Shown: positions 61,801 to 64,000 of the stretch, piece after piece | Position numbering within the stretch: position 1 is the first letter of the stretch | How the letters are laid out: each line of letters opens with the position of its first letter | NCBI GenBank assembly: GCA_026413225.1 | Contig: CM048554.1 | Location: forward strand, 88,825,963 to 88,889,962 | From: Otis tarda | Lineage: Eukaryota; Chordata; Aves; Otidiformes; Otididae | Direction of reading: 5' to 3' | Length of the DNA stretch: 64,000 bases | Translations under genes and position numbers: made by a program | The notes under the pieces: generated by a model | Database searches by the model: none | Told to the model about the DNA's origin: nothing | The model's input: the letters and a program-made list of their open reading frames with translations, nothing else

Positions 61801-64000
61801 GAAAAATATTGGCACAATAAATTATTTTTTTTTCTGGCACTGGACCATCCATACAAATATGTTCAGATTAGCTTTTAAGGAGCAATAGACCCCTGAGTGT
61901 CTTGGTCTGAAGCCAAGAGAACCAAACATAATAGAGTAAGGAGATAGACCAAGAGAAGCGGTGGAAGCACCAGAAAGTACTGGTGAGTATATAGAAAAAG
62001 TAACTTCTTGAGGACATCTATGTTCTGGATCTATATCCTCATTACCCAGACCTGGAGGTTTCTGCCAGAGTCTTTCCCTTCTAACCCACATATGGGCTTT
62101 TGTATCATGTTTGTTGTAAATCAATGATAAAAACTAATTTTTTTTTCCCCAACAAACATTAAGGTTCTGCCTCATTATACTCAGCGTATCCAAATGACAG
62201 ATGATGTAGAGAGGACTGGAACACAGTGTTTCATTTGTCCTGGCACTAATGAGTGCTTGAAATGCTGATGTGTAGGCAGATCTATTTTTGGTTTTATATT
62301 TTGCATATATATTACAGTATAATGCCTTGTAGGGTGAATAGGAATTTAGCATCTAAATATTTTAATATTCAACAAATAGTGGTATGTACAAAATAGAAGG
62401 AGGAATGAGTTTTCCCCCTAAAACTTAGCAGTGAATGTTAGTTTGGCTTCATGCAAGCGATTATAATGTTTGTACTAATTTCTCCTTCTAATTTAGGGTT
62501 GATAGTTGTTAATTCTTGTCTTCAGGAAATAAATAGCTCTTCACTTGTTCTTTTCATTTAGGAGGCCACCTCAGCATAGTCTAAAATGATGCACACTGGC
62601 AGAAAGGGGTTTGGTATCCCTTCAGTTTGGCAGTGAAAGATTTCACAAATGCCTTGAGCCAAATCAGCACAAACTCCAAGTGGAAATAAGAAGATGCTTG
62701 TTTGTAACATGCTGTAGTCAACCAGAAGTACACAGTGTCCTTAGCTGCTGTGGATTGCCATGGCCTGAAGTCTTTAATCAAGCCTGTGTTTCCCTCTAGA
62801 AGACGTGCACCAGCATCGCCTCATGACATTGATAATAGCAACCCAGAAATAACTGGATTATATTCCACTTCCTCATTATAAAGACCAGCATACATAATCA
62901 CAGAGATCCCTTCTGCTTTTAAAATATATCAGTTAATTAACTTACTAATTTACTTAGTTTGATTTAGATGAATAATAGAGATATTTCTATATTCTGAGAG
63001 TGGGAGGGAAGAAGAGAGGTTTACGGTCAAGTGAGGAACAGTAATCTATGCAAATTATTTTTCCCCTTAGCATGGAGTGGTGTAAATATCACATCATTTT
63101 CGTTGATCTTTGTCATCCACTGAAGTTAACTGAAAGATTTTCACTGAACCTGAGGGGCAATGAATGAAGCCTGCGGAGTGTGGAACAAGCACGCCTGTTC
63201 TGGTGAGCTGTCATACAAGGTTTTCATGGGCACAGCAGCATTAACCAGAAATTTTGCTGGTGTGAGATTAGCCAGAGTAGTCAGTAAATACACAGCTCCT
63301 CAAGCTCCAAGTGTGTACCCAGAAATACAAATAAATACTGCAAGAAGCTGCTACCATAGCCATCTATAGATAACGGGTGCCAAAAAGCAAGGCTTCCACC
63401 TAGCCCTGTGACTGACCTAGCCCTGCAAAGAGCGATGTGTGTATGGATAGATCTCTTTCAGATAAGTTACGTGGATGAAAGTGTTTCATGGTTTACAAAA
63501 GATTTTTAAAGCATACAAGATGTGTTTTTATGTGGCGAGTATTTAAAACATAATACACACTGAGCTCCTTCTGGATTTACGTGCTTTGCTTCTCGCTCAT
63601 TCTCTCTTGTTGGAGCAACAATTTATCATGCCGTCTGGCTACCTTCCTCATTAAAGAGCTTTCAGTTTAACTCGTTGTTACCCTCATACCAGTGTGTTTT
63701 TCTCATAATACCTCTTCATTCATATAATCCATTCCTAGAAATCTGAATCACTGGGATTGATAAGAGGAAGAACCTTCACTTACAATGTTGCAATGTTTTT
63801 TTTCCTCTAAGTTGATTTAAATCGACACAATTCAATTAATTTCTTTCTTGAGCATCCGTTATATGTACTGAGTAGATATTCTAATTTTCCAATAGAGTCT
63901 GTAACATTTTTTAGTGTCTCAGCACAGGACTTACCGGCTGAAATGTTGTAGCTTACACCCTTTGCAAGGAGAATCTCCCTTCTACTACAAAAGCAAATCT
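61801..64000. other. Unassigned AT-rich DNA; no gene seen
   Basis: No recognised gene or transposon up to the window end. The largest frame is about 100 codons on the minus strand (61822-62124), unrecognised and beginning in sequence adjacent to the CR1 tail. Confidence 0.5.

Noticed and set aside
1-64000. CRISPR array, operon, phage or bacterial defence system
   Set aside because: No regularly spaced repeats, no dense long ORFs and no ribosome-binding-site pattern. CR1 and ERV LTR content shows this is vertebrate nuclear DNA.

Overview
This window looks like nuclear DNA from a bird, probably a neoavian. It is AT-rich and non-coding in character. The main evidence is repeat content: 3'-end fragments of CR1 LINEs with the avian tail (attctatgattct and diverged forms), and solo LTRs of a bird endogenous-retrovirus family that begins TGTCCTGG and carries a TATA box. 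No bacterial-type gene organisation, rRNA, intact tRNA or CRISPR array is visible. Repeat families were recognised from memory of their consensus sequences; no search was run.

I could not identify any protein-coding gene. The longest open frames (219, 199, 170, 167 and 156 codons) match no family I recognise. Several are explained by repeats: those at 27144-27656 and 61302-61619 are antisense readings of the same LTR, and those at 30759-31354 and 52100-52441 are decayed CR1 ORF2/3'-end sequence. The window is best read as intergenic DNA or a large intron. Three places have exon-like signals (9501-9607, 13829-14009, 46762-46819) and are listed as low-confidence candidates.

Layout. 1-275: CR1 3' end cut by the window edge. 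3305-3408: internally deleted solo LTR. 6503-6626: CR1, minus. 11771-12003: fragment of a second LTR type. 21169-21287: CR1, plus. 24382-24520: CR1, minus. 26726-26795: tRNA-like (SINE-like) relic. 27243-27869: full solo LTR, plus. 30870-31702: longest CR1, plus, with RT C-terminal remnant. 35325-35405: weak CR1, minus. About 42500-42995: LTR of a third type, minus. About 44780-45005 and 52735-52970: two ancient CR1 relics. 52061-52556: CR1, minus. 60860-61550: solo LTR, minus. 61720-61800: CR1, minus. Between these lies unique-looking AT-rich DNA with homopolymer tracts and short local duplications.

I did not find a convincing undescribed biological system. The most interesting items are small: a 26-bp perfect palindrome that appears to have been created inside one LTR copy; an LTR trimmed to 104 bp next to a short direct repeat; a 50-bp cluster of palindromes and direct repeats at 25954-26005; and a possible terminal exon at 9501-9607 with acceptor, open frame, stop and polyadenylation signals close together.
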